From Sciscionella sediminilitoris (GTDB lineage Bacteria; Actinomycetota; Actinomycetes; Mycobacteriales; Pseudonocardiaceae), in assembly GCF_000737195.2 (NCBI RefSeq), contig NZ_JALM01000013.1:62001-126000 (forward strand): a DNA stretch of 64,000 nt, in the 5' to 3' direction. Below, piece by piece: positions 8,998 to 19,200 of this stretch. How positions within the stretch are numbered: position 1 is the stretch's first letter; the number at the start of each line of letters is the position of its first letter. The notes below the pieces were generated by a model. The model was not told the origin of the DNA. It did not search any database and worked only from the letters and a program-made list of their open reading frames with translations. A program made the translations under genes and the position numbers.

Positions 8998-10188
8998 TCA
9001 GCGCGGCACGGTGAGCAGCAGCGCGTCACCCTGGCCGCCGCCACCACACAGCGCGGCCGCCCCGGTTCCGCCGCCCCGGCGGCGCAGTTCGTGCGCGAGG
9101 GTGAGCGCGAGCCGGGCGCCGGACATGCCGATCGGGTGCCCCATGGCGATCGCGCCGCCGTTCGGGTTGATCCGCTCGTCGTCCTCGGCGTAGCCCAGCT
9201 TGCGGGCCGAGGCGAGCCCGACCGCGGCGAAGGCCTCATTGATCTCGACCACGTCGAGCTTGCCCGGATCGGTGCCGTTCTTGGCGCAGGCCTTGACGAT
9301 CGCGTTCGCGGGCTGCTCCTGCAGGGTGGAGTCCGGACCGGCGACCACGCCGTGCGGGCCGATCTCGGCGAGCCATTCGAGGCCGAGCTCGGTGGCCTTG
9401 GCCTTGCTCATCACCACGACCGCGGCGGCCCCATCGGAGATCTGCGATGCGGTGCCCGCGGTGATCGTGCCGTCCTTGCGGAACGCGGGCTTGAGCTTGG
9501 CCAGCGATTCCGCGGTGGTGTCCGCGCGGATGCCCTCGTCCTCGTTGAACACCACCGGGTCACCCTTGCGCTGCGGGATCTCCACCGGCACCACCTCGTC
9601 GGCGAACAGGCCGTCTTTCCAGGCCCGGGCGGCGCGCTGGTGCGAGCGGGCGGCGAACGCGTCCTGCGCCTCGCGGCTGAGCCCGTCGGAGTCGTTGCGC
9701 TGTTCGGTGAGCAGACCCATGGCCTGGTCGGTGAACGCGTCGTGCAGCCCGTCGTAGGCCATGTGGTCGGTCAGCGTGGTGTCGCCGTACTTGAATCCCG
9801 AACGGGACTTCGTGAGCAGGTGCGGTGCCTGGGTCATCGACTCCTGGCCACCGGCCACGACCACGTCGAACTCCCCGGCCCGGATCTGCTGGTCGGCGAG
9901 CGCGATCGCGTCCAGCCCGGAAAGGCACACCTTGTTGACGGTGAGCGCGGGCACATCCATCGGGATCCCGGCCTTGCTCGCGGCCTGGCGTGCCGGGATC
10001 TGGCCCGCACCGGCGGTGAGCACCTGGCCCATGATCACGTAGTCCACCGCGTCCGGGGCGACCCCGGAACGCTCCAGCGCGGCCTTGATGGCGAATCCAC
10101 CGAGGTCAGCGCCGGAAAACTGATTGAGCGAGCCGAGCAGCCTGCCCATCGGGGTCCGTGCGCCCGCGACGATCACTGATTCGGTCAT
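8998..10188 (-). CDS. Acetyl-CoA C-acetyltransferase (thiolase)
   Basis: A 396-residue type II thiolase. The acyl-carrying Cys is in [11 protein letters not shown] (about residue 89), followed by [11 protein letters not shown]; the catalytic His is in [11 protein letters not shown] and the second Cys in [11 protein letters not shown]. It condenses two acetyl-CoA to acetoacetyl-CoA, or the reverse in degradation. Acetoacetyl-CoA is the entry to crotonyl-CoA, the Ccr substrate encoded at 52886-54253. A strong AGGAGG lies nine bases before the ATG. Divergent from the methylmalonyl-CoA epimerase gene. Confidence 0.92.
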   Translation of the reverse strand: MTESVIVAGARTPMGRLLGSLNQFSGADLGGFAIKAALERSGVAPDAVDYVIMGQVLTAGAGQIPARQAASKAGIPMDVPALTVNKVCLSGLDAIALADQQIRAGEFDVVVAGGQESMTQAPHLLTKSRSGFKYGDTTLTDHMAYDGLHDAFTDQAMGLLTEQRNDSDGLSREAQDAFAARSHQRAARAWKDGLFADEVVPVEIPQRKGDPVVFNEDEGIRADTTAESLAKLKPAFRKDGTITAGTASQISDGAAAVVVMSKAKATELGLEWLAEIGPHGVVAGPDSTLQEQPANAIVKACAKNGTDPGKLDVVEINEAFAAVGLASARKLGYAEDDERINPNGGAIAMGHPIGMSGARLALTLAHELRRRGGGTGAAALCGGGGQGDALLLTVPR

Positions 10189-10268
10189 GCGTCAAGCCTC
10201 CTGAAACTGGTCCGGCAGGGCTTCGAGGTCGGAAGTTGCACCATCTTGGTCACGAGTTGACAGTTGAT

Positions 10269-10284
10269 GTGACCACGATGTCAC
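10269..10284. promoter_or_regulatory. Inverted repeat between divergent thiolase and epimerase genes
   Basis: GTGAC-N6-GTCAC arms lie in the 140-bp intergenic region, just after TTGACA at 10257-10262, which could be a -35 element for the epimerase. No good -10 at the right spacing was found, so this is only a candidate regulator site. Confidence 0.25.
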
Positions 10285-10328
10285 GCACGCCACAACACGG
10301 AATCGGTTCTTCCCCCTACCGTTGGGGC

Positions 10329-10772
10329 ATGGACAACGCCATCAGCCCCTACGTTGTCGCGATCGACCATGTCGGTGTCGCGGTAGCGGACCTCGACGAG
10401 GCCATCGAGTTCTACCGGACCCACTTCGGGCTCGACGCCTACCACGTCGAGGAGAACGACGAGCAGGGCGTACGTGAGGCGATGCTGCGGGTGCCCGGCG
10501 ACGAGGGCACCGCGGTGCAGCTGCTCGCGCCGACCTCCGAAGACTCCACCATCGCGAAGTTCCTCAAGCGCAACGGGCCGGGCCTGCAGCAGCTCGCTTA
10601 CCGGGTCAGCGATGTGGACGCGGCGACCGCGGCGCTCAAGGAAGCCGGTCTGCGGGTGCTCTACCCCGAGGCCAAGCGCGGAACCGCGGACTCGAGGGTG
10701 AACTTCATCCATCCCAAGGACGCGGGCGGGGTGCTCGTGGAGCTGGTGGAACCGGCCCGCGCCCACGCCTGA
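10329..10772 (+). CDS. mce: Methylmalonyl-CoA epimerase
   Basis: A 147-residue vicinal-oxygen-chelate protein that interconverts (2S)- and (2R)-methylmalonyl-CoA (and probably ethylmalonyl-CoA). IDHVGVAVADLDEAIEFY opens the first VOC module and supplies a metal His. LQQLAYRVSDVDAA opens the second, and GGVLVELVE gives the late metal Glu. Start chosen at ATG 10329; longer readings enter the promoter region. Works with the mutase that MeaB services. Confidence 0.93.
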   Translation: MDNAISPYVVAIDHVGVAVADLDEAIEFYRTHFGLDAYHVEENDEQGVREAMLRVPGDEGTAVQLLAPTSEDSTIAKFLKRNGPGLQQLAYRVSDVDAATAALKEAGLRVLYPEAKRGTADSRVNFIHPKDAGGVLVELVEPARAHA

Positions 10773-10788
10773 GAACCGCCCACCCGGC

Positions 10789-11253
10789 TCACAGCGGGAT
10801 GGCGTGCCGGGTGACGTAGTGGTGGATCAGGGTTTCGAGACAGCGGCGGAACGAGCCCTGTTGCCGCTCGCTCAGCGTGTCCGCCAGATGCCCGATCTCG
10901 GTTCGGACCGCATCGTGCACCAGGCGCACGATGGACCGGCCGGAGTCGGTGACGGTGACGTGGACCGCGCGCCGGTTGCCGGGAACGGCGACCCGCTGCA
11001 CCAGGCCACGCCGTTCGGCCCGGTCGACGAGGCCGGTGACACTGGACTTCTCCAGTTCCAGGATCCCGGCCAGCGCGCGCATGCCGATTTCCCGATCCTC
11101 GAGTACGGCGAGCATCCGTAACTGGGTGACCGACAGCCCTTCCTGGCTGGCCAGGCGCCCGAGAATCGCCTGCAGGATGAACGAGAGCTGGATCAGCCCG
11201 TCGACGAGGCCCAGCTCCGGCGCGGGATCGTGGTCGGGTGAGTGAGTGTCCAC
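10789..11253 (-). CDS. MarR family transcriptional regulator
   Basis: A 154-residue winged-helix repressor. Residues 40-66 (LSVTQLRMLAVLE...MRALAGIL) and 69-85 (KSSVTGLVDRAERRGLV) are the HTH, and VPGNRRAVHVTVTDSG is the wing. The start was set at GTG 11253 (VDTHSPDHDP), because further upstream the frame runs into the operator and the opposite promoter. It is divergent from an FMN reductase operon and probably represses it; tandem 15-bp repeats in between are likely its binding sites. Confidence 0.85.
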   Translation of the reverse strand: MDTHSPDHDPAPELGLVDGLIQLSFILQAILGRLASQEGLSVTQLRMLAVLEDREIGMRALAGILELEKSSVTGLVDRAERRGLVQRVAVPGNRRAVHVTVTDSGRSIVRLVHDAVRTEIGHLADTLSERQQGSFRRCLETLIHHYVTRHAIPL

Positions 11254-11277
11254 GGCGCCCGAGCCTAGCTTGACCGA

Positions 11278-11314
11278 GTTCGTGACACCAACTATTTTGG
11301 TTCGTGACACCAAC
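11278..11314. promoter_or_regulatory. Two 15-bp direct repeats, candidate MarR operator
   Basis: GTTCGTGACACCAAC occurs at 11278-11292 and again at 11300-11314, 22 bp apart start to start, so both copies face the same side of the helix. Between them ACCAA-N5-TTGGT forms an inverted repeat (11288-11302), and TTGGT-N7-ACCAA also frames the second copy. The position, between the divergent MarR and FMN reductase starts, suits an autoregulatory MarR operator. Confidence 0.55.
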
Positions 11315-11353
11315 AGTGTGTATAGCGAACAATAGTGTGGAAGCGGTACTCCC

Positions 11354-11923
11354 ATGGCAGGCAAGAAACGCATCGCCGTGCTCATCGGCAGCACGCGTCC
11401 CACCCGGATCTGCGGTGCCATCGCCGCCTGGGTGCGCGAGGTCCTCGGCGAGGACAGCGAGCTGGACTATGACCTGGTCGACCTCGCCGCGGTGGGACTG
11501 CCGTTCCTGGACGAACCACGCAGGGCCGCGCTATGGCAGTACGAGCACGAGCACACCAGGGCCTGGAGCCGGCTCGTGCAGAGTTACCACGGATTCCTGT
11601 TCGTGTTCCCGCAGTACAACTGGGGCTACCCGGGCGTGCTGAAGAACGCGCTCGACTACCTCTACCACGAATGGCGGGACCGGCCCGCGAGCCTGGTCAC
11701 CTACGGCACCCGCGGTGGCGACAAGGCCGCCGAACAGTTCCTCGGCGTGCTGCACGGACTGCACATGCACGTGCTCGACACGCACGTCGAAGCCGTCATC
11801 ACGGACCAGGACGTGGACGAGAACTGGCAGCTGCGCGATCCCGGGGCCACGCTCGAGCCGAACCGGGAGCTGCTGCGCCGGATCGACGAGCAGCTGACCG
11901 TGACACTCGAGGCGAGCCGATAG
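11354..11923 (+). CDS. NADPH-dependent FMN reductase (flavodoxin-like fold)
   Basis: A 189-residue flavodoxin-like oxidoreductase of the NADPH-dependent FMN/quinone reductase type. The FMN phosphate loop is IGSTRPTRICGAIAAWV near residues 12-28, and the flavin contact PQYNWGYPGVLKNALDYL is the family hallmark. TYGTRGG follows. It probably reduces FMN or quinones in the cytoplasm. Located 33 nt upstream of the next gene on the same strand and under likely MarR control, suggesting a response to an electrophile or oxidant. Confidence 0.85.
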   Translation: MAGKKRIAVLIGSTRPTRICGAIAAWVREVLGEDSELDYDLVDLAAVGLPFLDEPRRAALWQYEHEHTRAWSRLVQSYHGFLFVFPQYNWGYPGVLKNALDYLYHEWRDRPASLVTYGTRGGDKAAEQFLGVLHGLHMHVLDTHVEAVITDQDVDENWQLRDPGATLEPNRELLRRIDEQLTVTLEASR

Positions 11924-11956
11924 ACCGCGATCCGCGCGGAGAACGGAGAAACGATC

Positions 11957-12829
11957 ATGACGAATCAGCACATCGGGTTCATCGGGCTCGGCAGGATGGG
12001 TACCGCGATGGCGCACCGCCTGCTCGATGCCGGTTACCGGGTCACCGTGTGGAGCCGCAGCGCGGGCAAGGCGGACGAACTGGTGGCCCGCGGCGCGCGG
12101 CGCGGTGACCGGCCGGAGGACGCGATCGCGACCGGGACCGTCTTCTCGATGCTCAGCAACGAGGAAGCAGTGCGCGCGGTCTTCACCGCCGAACGCGTGG
12201 CCGCGGCTCCGGAGGGCTTCGTGCACGTCAACCACGCCACGATCAGCCCGGAAGCGGCCCGTGAGTTCGCCGCGCTCGGCGGGGGATACCTCAGTGCCCC
12301 GGTCGTCGGCCGACCGGAGGCGATCACCGCTGGGAACCTGACGGTGCTGCTTTCCGGGGACGCGGAGGTCCAGGCCGCAGTGGCGCCGATGCTCGCCGCG
12401 CTCGGCAAGGGGGTGTGGGACTTCGGTACCGCCGTGGACGCCGCGCCGACGGCGAAGATCTCGGTCAACTACCTGCTCATCCACGCGCTGCAGGCACTGT
12501 CCGAATCGATCACCCTGCTCCAGAAAGCCGGTCTCGACGCCGGGCGGTTCGTCGACATGATCAACGACTCGGTCTTCCCCGGACCGGCCTACCGCGGTTA
12601 CGGCGAGGCCATCGCCACGGGGACCTATTCGCCACCGGGGTTCACCACCACGCTCGGGTTGAAGGACCTGAATCTCGCGCTGAGTGCGGCAGACGAGCTC
12701 GGTACCGCACTGCCGACCGGGCCGGTACTGCACGAGGTGTTCACCACCGCGGTCGAGCAGGTCGGCGCGGACCTGGACTGGGCGAGCATCGCCGAGGTCA
12801 CCCGGCAGCGTGCCACCGGATCGCGCTGA
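11957..12829 (+). CDS. NAD(P)-dependent beta-hydroxyacid dehydrogenase / imine-reductase-like oxidoreductase
   Basis: A 290-residue protein with an N-terminal Rossmann fold (GFIGLGRMGTAMAHRLL) and a C-terminal helical domain as in 6-phosphogluconate/3-hydroxyisobutyrate dehydrogenases. The segment APVVGRPEAITAGNL is more like the imine reductase side of this superfamily than classical 3-hydroxyisobutyrate dehydrogenase. The catalytic-lysine position appears kept (TAKISVNYLL). GGAGAA sits upstream of the ATG. Co-transcribed with the FMN reductase; substrate unknown. Confidence 0.8.
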   Translation: MTNQHIGFIGLGRMGTAMAHRLLDAGYRVTVWSRSAGKADELVARGARRGDRPEDAIATGTVFSMLSNEEAVRAVFTAERVAAAPEGFVHVNHATISPEAAREFAALGGGYLSAPVVGRPEAITAGNLTVLLSGDAEVQAAVAPMLAALGKGVWDFGTAVDAAPTAKISVNYLLIHALQALSESITLLQKAGLDAGRFVDMINDSVFPGPAYRGYGEAIATGTYSPPGFTTTLGLKDLNLALSAADELGTALPTGPVLHEVFTTAVEQVGADLDWASIAEVTRQRATGSR

Positions 12830-12834
12830 GGCGG

Positions 12835-13131
12835 TCAGTCCGTCCACCGGTAACGGCGCATCGGGATCCGCTCCCCGTCGGCGAGCACTCCTTCCGCGCG
12901 CAACCGGGCCAGCTGCTCGCGCGCGATGTGCGGGGCCGGGTATCCGCTGGTGCGCAGCACCCGGTGCCACGGGATGTCCTGCCCGTCCTCGGCGAGAATG
13001 CGGCCGACGAGCCGGGGTGAGGGCGCACCCGCGCGTGCCGCGATATCGCCGTAGCTGGCCACCGTGCCCTCGGGGATGGTGCGCACGATCTCGCGCACCC
13101 GCTCGTGCAGTTCCTCGTCCACATCCGCCAT
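12835..13131 (-). CDS. atl: Alkyltransferase-like protein (MGMT family, catalytic Cys replaced by Trp)
   Basis: A 98-residue ATL protein. The methyltransferase PCHRV active site reads PWHRVLRTSG here, and Trp for Cys is the hallmark of ATLs. These bind O6-alkylguanine, cannot remove the alkyl group, and flag the lesion for nucleotide excision repair. The HTH (EGTVASYGDIAARAGAP) and the following SPRLVGRIL helix are intact. Start ATG 13131 gives the short single-domain form. Divergent from adnA, with only 28 nt between starts; M. tuberculosis has the same pairing (Rv3204 beside Rv3202c/Rv3201c). Confidence 0.88.
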   Translation of the reverse strand: MADVDEELHERVREIVRTIPEGTVASYGDIAARAGAPSPRLVGRILAEDGQDIPWHRVLRTSGYPAPHIAREQLARLRAEGVLADGERIPMRRYRWTD

Positions 13132-13159
13132 TGTCGGCCCCGCGTGGTTGCATGTTGGC

Positions 13160-16100
13160 GTGACACCCCAACTCGTGCGCCAGCAGCGGCGCGATGAACG
13201 GACCCGGTGGGACGAGTCCGCGCGCGCCCTCCTGGAACGCGCGCACGGCTTCGTCCGGGTGCGGGGTGGACCGGGAACCGGCAAGACCACGCTGCTCGCG
13301 GAACTGGCCGCGGCGCGCATCCTGGCCGGAGACGGCGAACAGGTGCTGGTGCTGGCACCCAATCGCCGGGCGGCGAACGCGATGCGGATCCGGATCTCGG
13401 CGCTGCTCGCGGGCGAGGGGGTGCGTACGCGGCGCGAACCGCTGGTGCGCACCGTGCACTCCTATGCCTTCGGCGTGCTGCGCAGGCACGCGGCCATGCA
13501 CGAGCAGCCCTCGCCGCGGCTGCTTCCCGGGCCGGAACAGGACGCGATGGTGCGGGTACTGCTCGCCGGGGACATCGAGGACGAGGCCGACTACTGGCCG
13601 GCGAGCCTGCGCCCGGCGATCGGGTTGCCGGGGTTCGCCAGCGAGGTGCGGGATCTGCTGCTGCGGGCCTCCGAACGCGGGCTCGGTCCCGAGCACCTGA
13701 TCAAGCTCGGCCGCGCGCACAAGCGCCCGGAATGGGTGGCAGCGGGCAAGTTCGGCCGCACCTATGAGCAGGTCACCCTGTTGCAGGGCACGGTGGGCGC
13801 GCAGCACCCGCAGGCGACCGCGCCCGCGCTGGACGCCGCCGAACTGGTCGCCGCGGCGCTGCTCGCCTTCGACACCGACGAGGTGCTGCTCTCCGCGGAA
13901 CGCGCCCGGATCCGGCATCTGCTGGTGGACGACGCCCAGCACCTGGACCCGCAGGCGTTCGCGTTCGCCAAGCTGCTCGGGGAGACCGGGGCCGAGTTCG
14001 TGCTCGCCGGGGACGCGGACCAGAGCGTGTTCTCCTTCCGCGGTGCGGACGCGGGCCTGTTCACCGGCGCGGAACCGGACTACGAGGTGCGCCTCGGGGA
14101 GCAGCACCGGATGGCGAAACCGATCGCGACCGCGGTCGGCCGGGTGTGCTCCCGGTTGCCGGGTACCCGGTTCCCGGTCCCCGAGGGGGAACGCGCGGAG
14201 GGCTCGGTCGAGGTACGGCTGCTGCCCAGCCAGGCGGCGGAGGCGAACTGGATCGCGGGACGGCTGCGCCGCGCGCACCTGATGGAGGGCGTTCCGTGGT
14301 CCCGGATGGCCATCGTGACCAGGTCGGTGCCCCGCTCGCTTGCCGCGCTGCGCCGGGCCCTGCTCGCCGCCGGGGTCCCCGTCTCGATCCCGGCCCGGGA
14401 GATCCCGCTGCCCACCCACGAGGCGGTGCGCGGGTTCCTGACCCTGCTGCGCTGCGCCGCCGACCTGCGTGAACTCGATGCGGAGACCGCGGCGGCGCTG
14501 CTGTCCTCGCAGCTGGGCGGGGCCGATGCGCTTGCCATGCGCCGGGTGCGCCGTGGCCTGCGCAGGCTGGAGCTCGCCGGTGGCGGGGACCGGCCGAGCG
14601 GGGAAGTGCTCGCCGAGGTGTTGCGGGACAACGATCCGCTCACCGCGCTCGAACCGGACGCGGCCGCCCCGGTGCGCCGGGTCGCCGATCTGCTGCACAC
14701 CGCCGTGGATGCGCTCGACGAAGGCGTCGAACGGATGCTGTGGCGGGTCTGGGAACGCAGCGGGCTGCAACGGCGCTGGACCGAGGCCGCGGCACGGGGC
14801 GGGCATCTGGGCCGGATGGCCGACCGGGACCTGGACGCGATGGTCGCCCTGTTCGACGCGGCGGCCAGCTATGTGGACCGGCTGCCCGGCGCCTCGCCCG
14901 CCGGGTTCGTGGAATACCTGGGCGGCCAGCAGATCGCGGGGGATTCACTCGCCCCGACCGCCCCGGACTCCGAGTCGGTCACCGTGACCAGCGCGCACGC
15001 CGCGTGCGGGCGGGAATGGGACCTGGTCGCGGTCGCCGGGGTCGCCGAGGGGAGCTGGCCGGACCTGCGCACCAGGGGCACCCTGCTCGGGGTGGAGCGG
15101 CTGGTCGACACGCTGTCCGGGATCCAGACCGACAACACGTCCACCACATCCGAACTGCTCGCCGAGGAGCGCAGGCTGTTCGTGGTCGCGGCGAGCAGGG
15201 CCCGGCACACCCTGCTGGTCAGCGCGGTGCGCGGGGAGGAGGAGCAGCCTTCACGATTCCTCGACGAACTGGTCACCGAGCAGGAGGACCCGATACCGGA
15301 GCCGCAGCAGGCGAGCAAACCCGAACGCGGGCTCGTGCTCGCCGAACTGATCGGGGAACTGCGCAAGGCGCTCGCCGATCCGGGCACCCCGGACGATCGG
15401 CGCGCTCGGGCCGCCCGCCAGCTGGCCAGGCTCGCCCGCGCCGGGGTCCCCGGTGCGCATCCGGACACCTGGTACGCGCTGGCCGAACCGTCGAGCACCG
15501 CCCCGCTCTGGGGCCCGGAGGACACCGTCGACCTGAGCCCCTCCACCGTGGATGTGCTCACCACCTGCCCGCTGCGCTGGCTCGTGCAGCGGGTCGGCGG
15601 CACCGATCCGGCCGAGCTGCCCGCGACGACCGGGAGCCTGATCCACGCGCTCGCCCAGGCCGCCGCCGAGGGCGCGAGCACCGAGGAGGTGGACGCCGAG
15701 CTGGACAAGGCCTGGTCCCAGCTGGACATCGCCGCGCCCTGGTTCTCCCGCCGCGAGCAGGACCGGCTGCGCGGGATGCTGCGCGCCTTCGAGACCTGGC
15801 TCAAGGGCAGCCGCGAGGAGCTGACCCAGCGCGCGCTCGAGGCGCCGCTCTCGGTGCAGCTGGAGGATTCCCGGGTCCGGCTGCGCGGCCGGGTGGACCG
15901 GCTCGAGGTGGACGCCGAGGGCAGGCCGGTGATCGTGGACATCAAGACCAGCAAGACCGCGGTCTCCGCCGAACAGGCCGCCGAACACGCGCAGCTGGCC
16001 GTGTACCAGCTCGCCGCCGCGCTCGGTGCGTTCGAGGGCGTGTCCCGGCAGCCCGGCGGGGCGCGGCTGCTCTACGTCGCCGCACCCAAGAAACGCACCG

Positions 16101-16288
16101 GGGTCACCGAACGCGGCCAGGACGCACCGGATGCCGAACGCCTCGCCGCCTGGGCGCGCATGGTCATCGATGCCGCCGAGACCGCGGCCGGCCCCGGCTA
16201 TCTGGCCGTGGCCAACGACCAGTGCCCGACCTGCCCGGCGCGCACCAGCTGCCCGGCGCACGAGGACGGCAGGCAGGTGACCGAATGA
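13160..16288 (+). CDS. adnA: AdnA: UvrD-like helicase with C-terminal RecB-type nuclease
   Basis: The 1042-residue A subunit of the actinobacterial AdnAB double-strand-break resection machine. Walker A GGPGTGKTT is near residues 36-44, followed by LVDDAQHLDP (motif II) and DQSVFSFRGAD (motif III). The C-terminal nuclease has VIVDIKTSK with the metal Asp near 927, and QLAVYQL. A late Cys cluster (CPTCPARTSC) plus Cys in TTCPLRW fits an Fe-S clasp. The length and Asp position agree with AdnA of M. smegmatis as remembered. GTG 13160 was chosen; further upstream the frame enters the divergent ATL gene. The stop overlaps adnB by 4 nt. Confidence 0.9.
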   Translation: MTPQLVRQQRRDERTRWDESARALLERAHGFVRVRGGPGTGKTTLLAELAAARILAGDGEQVLVLAPNRRAANAMRIRISALLAGEGVRTRREPLVRTVHSYAFGVLRRHAAMHEQPSPRLLPGPEQDAMVRVLLAGDIEDEADYWPASLRPAIGLPGFASEVRDLLLRASERGLGPEHLIKLGRAHKRPEWVAAGKFGRTYEQVTLLQGTVGAQHPQATAPALDAAELVAAALLAFDTDEVLLSAERARIRHLLVDDAQHLDPQAFAFAKLLGETGAEFVLAGDADQSVFSFRGADAGLFTGAEPDYEVRLGEQHRMAKPIATAVGRVCSRLPGTRFPVPEGERAEGSVEVRLLPSQAAEANWIAGRLRRAHLMEGVPWSRMAIVTRSVPRSLAALRRALLAAGVPVSIPAREIPLPTHEAVRGFLTLLRCAADLRELDAETAAALLSSQLGGADALAMRRVRRGLRRLELAGGGDRPSGEVLAEVLRDNDPLTALEPDAAAPVRRVADLLHTAVDALDEGVERMLWRVWERSGLQRRWTEAAARGGHLGRMADRDLDAMVALFDAAASYVDRLPGASPAGFVEYLGGQQIAGDSLAPTAPDSESVTVTSAHAACGREWDLVAVAGVAEGSWPDLRTRGTLLGVERLVDTLSGIQTDNTSTTSELLAEERRLFVVAASRARHTLLVSAVRGEEEQPSRFLDELVTEQEDPIPEPQQASKPERGLVLAELIGELRKALADPGTPDDRRARAARQLARLARAGVPGAHPDTWYALAEPSSTAPLWGPEDTVDLSPSTVDVLTTCPLRWLVQRVGGTDPAELPATTGSLIHALAQAAAEGASTEEVDAELDKAWSQLDIAAPWFSRREQDRLRGMLRAFETWLKGSREELTQRALEAPLSVQLEDSRVRLRGRVDRLEVDAEGRPVIVDIKTSKTAVSAEQAAEHAQLAVYQLAAALGAFEGVSRQPGGARLLYVAAPKKRTGVTERGQDAPDAERLAAWARMVIDAAETAAGPGYLAVANDQCPTCPARTSCPAHEDGRQVTE

Positions 16289-19200
16289 GGGAACCGCTCT
16301 CGCCGCTGCACATCTCCGCCGCGCTCGGCCTGCCCGCGCCGACCGGGGAACAGGCCGAGGTGGTCGGCGCCCCGATCGAACCGGCACTGGTCGTCGCCGG
16401 TGCGGGCGCGGGCAAGACCGAGACCATGGCCGCCCGTGTGGTGTACCTGGTGGCGAACGGCTTCGTGACCCCGGAACACGTGCTCGGCCTGACCTTCACC
16501 CGCAAAGCCGCGCGCCAGCTCGCCGAACGGGTGCGGGCCCGGTTGCGGCGGCTGGCCGGTTCGCCGCTGCTCGAACAGACCGACCCCAGCGGGGCACTGC
16601 GGGCCGAGGTACTGGCCAGCGAGCCGACCGTGCTGACCTACAACGCCTACGCCGGACGGCTGGTCGCCGAGCACGGGCTGCGGCTGCCCGTGGAACCGGG
16701 AGCGCGGGTGCTCACCGAGACCGCGGCCTGGCAGCTGGCAAGCAACGTGGTGTCCACATGGGACGGTGAACTGGAGACGAGCTACGTGCCCGCCACGGTC
16801 ACAGCGCACCTGCTCGCCCTTGCCGGGGAACTGGCCGAACACCTCGTGGACACCGAAACCCTCGCCGCGCACGCCGAACGGATCTGCCAGGCGGTGGAGC
16901 ACGCGCCGCGGGCCAAGGGGCAGGGCACCGCGATCAAGGAGGAGACCCGCAAACGCCTGGATGTGCAGCGGCTGCGGGTCGCCCTGCTCCCGCTGGTCGC
17001 CGAATACCAGCGGCGCAAACGGGCCGAGGGCGCGATCGACTTCGCCGACCAGATGGCGCTCGCCGCAAGGCTGGCCGCCGAGCATCCGGAGGTGGGGGAG
17101 GCCGAACGCGGGCGCTACCGGGCCGTGCTGCTCGACGAGTACCAGGACACCGGGCACGCCCAGCGGGTGCTGCTGCGCACCCTGTTCGGCAACGGGGCGC
17201 CGGAAAGCGTCCCGGTGACCGCGGTCGGCGATCCCGCGCAGTCGATCTACGGCTGGCGCGGGGCGAGCGCGGCGAACCTGCCGCGGTTCACCACCGACTT
17301 CCCCAACGGCGGGCGGCCGGCGGGGGAGTACTCGCTGCTGACCAGTTTCCGCAATCCGCCGCAGGTGCTCGCGATCGCCAACCGGACCGCGAAGGAACTG
17401 CGGGACGCCGGGCTGCGGGTCGGCGAGCTGCGCGCCCGCGCGGACGCCGAGCCCGCCGAGGTGCGCGCCGCACTGCACGCCGATGTGGAGGCCGAGCGCG
17501 AATGGGTCGCGGGAGAGCTCGCCGCGCGCTGGCACGCCCACGTGGAGCGCAATGGAAGCGCGCCGACCGCAGCGGTGCTCGTGCGCAGGCGCGCGGACAT
17601 GGCCGAACTGGCCGCGGCGCTGCGGGCGCGCGGACTGCCGGTCGAGGTGGTCGGGCTCGGCGGGCTGCTGCGCGAACCTGAGGTGCGCGATCTGGTCAGC
17701 ACCCTGCGCGTGCTCATCGATCCGCTCGCGGGCACCGCGGCCGCGCGCCTGCTCACCGGGGCGCGCTGGCGGATCGGGGCGGCCGACCTCTCCGCCTTGT
17801 GGGCCCGCTGCCGGGAACTCGCCGAGGCCGACGAATCCGGGCAGTCCAGCCCCGAACTGCTCGCCGGGGTGGATGTGCGCGGCGCGCTGCCCGGTGAGCT
17901 CGCCGAACAGGCCGGGCTGGTGGACGCGATCGACGATCCCGGTCCGCCGGAGCGCTACACCGAGGTGGGCTATGCCCGGATCCGGGCGCTGGGCAGGGAA
18001 CTCGGCATGTTGCGCTCCCGGATGGACCAGCCGCTGGCCGAACTGGTCGCCGATGTGGAACGCACCATGCGGCTGGACATCGAGACCCTGTCCCGGCCCG
18101 GTCCGGTCGGACGCACCCAGCTCGACCGGTTCGCCGAGGTGGTCGCCGACTACGCGGCGTCCAGCCCGAACGCGAACCTGCGTGCCCTGCTCGACTACCT
18201 GGCCACCGCCGAGGACGCCGAGGACGGGCTCGAACCGGGCGAGGTGGTCGTCGCCGAGGACCGGGTGCAGGTGCTCACCGTGCACGCGGCGAAGGGCCTC
18301 GAATGGCAGCTGGTCGCCGTGCCGCATCTGGTCGAAGGGGTGTTCCCGGCCCGTAAACAGGCTTCGAGCTGGCTCGGGAACGTCGCCGAACTGCCCGCCG
18401 AACTGCGCGGGGATTCCATCGACCTCCCGGATCTGCGGCTGCCCGCGGGCGGGGACCGCAAGGAACTCGAGGAAGCGCTCGCCAAACACGAGGAGGACTT
18501 CGACGACCGGCGGCTCACCGAGGAACGGCGGCTCTGCTACGTCGCGTTCACCCGGACCGAGCACACCCTGCTCGCCTCCGCGCACTGGTGGGGGGCCACC
18601 GGGAAGAAACCGCGCAAACCCTCGCTGCTGCTCGAAGAGGTGCGCGAACTGCTCGAGGCCGATCCCGAGCTCGGCGAGATCTCCTGCTGGGCACCGGAAC
18701 CCGAACCGGACGCGGAGAACCCGGTCGCGGCCCGCCAGCACAGCGCCGAATGGCCCGCCGATCCGCTCGGTGACCGCCGGGAGGCTGTCGCCGAGGGCGC
18801 GGCCCTGGTGCGCGCCGCGCTGGAAACCGAGGACTCCGGAGACGCCGAGGATCCCGAAACCGCGGACGACCCGGAAGGCTGGGCCGCCGAGGTCGACGTG
18901 CTGCTCGCCGAACGGGCCGCGCGGGCCGAACGCGCCGAACGGGTCGCGCTCCCCGCCCAGCTCTCGGTGAGCCAGCTCGTGGAACTCGCCGAGGACCCCG
19001 GCGCGCTCGCCACCCGGTTGCGCCGCCCGCTCCCGTTCGAACCCAACCCGGCGACCCGGCGCGGTACCGCCTTCCACGCCTGGCTCGAGCACAGGTTTGC
19101 CTCCAACGCCCTGCTCGAGTTCGACGAGCTGCCCGGGGCCGCGGACGGGGACGACACCCCGGAGGCCGATCTCGACCGGCTGCGCGCCGCTTTCCTCGGC

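Noticed and set aside
13064-13159. Upstream extension of adnA to position 13064
   Set aside because: The extra residues overlap the divergent ATL gene and show no relation to helicases; GTG 13160 gives the expected length.
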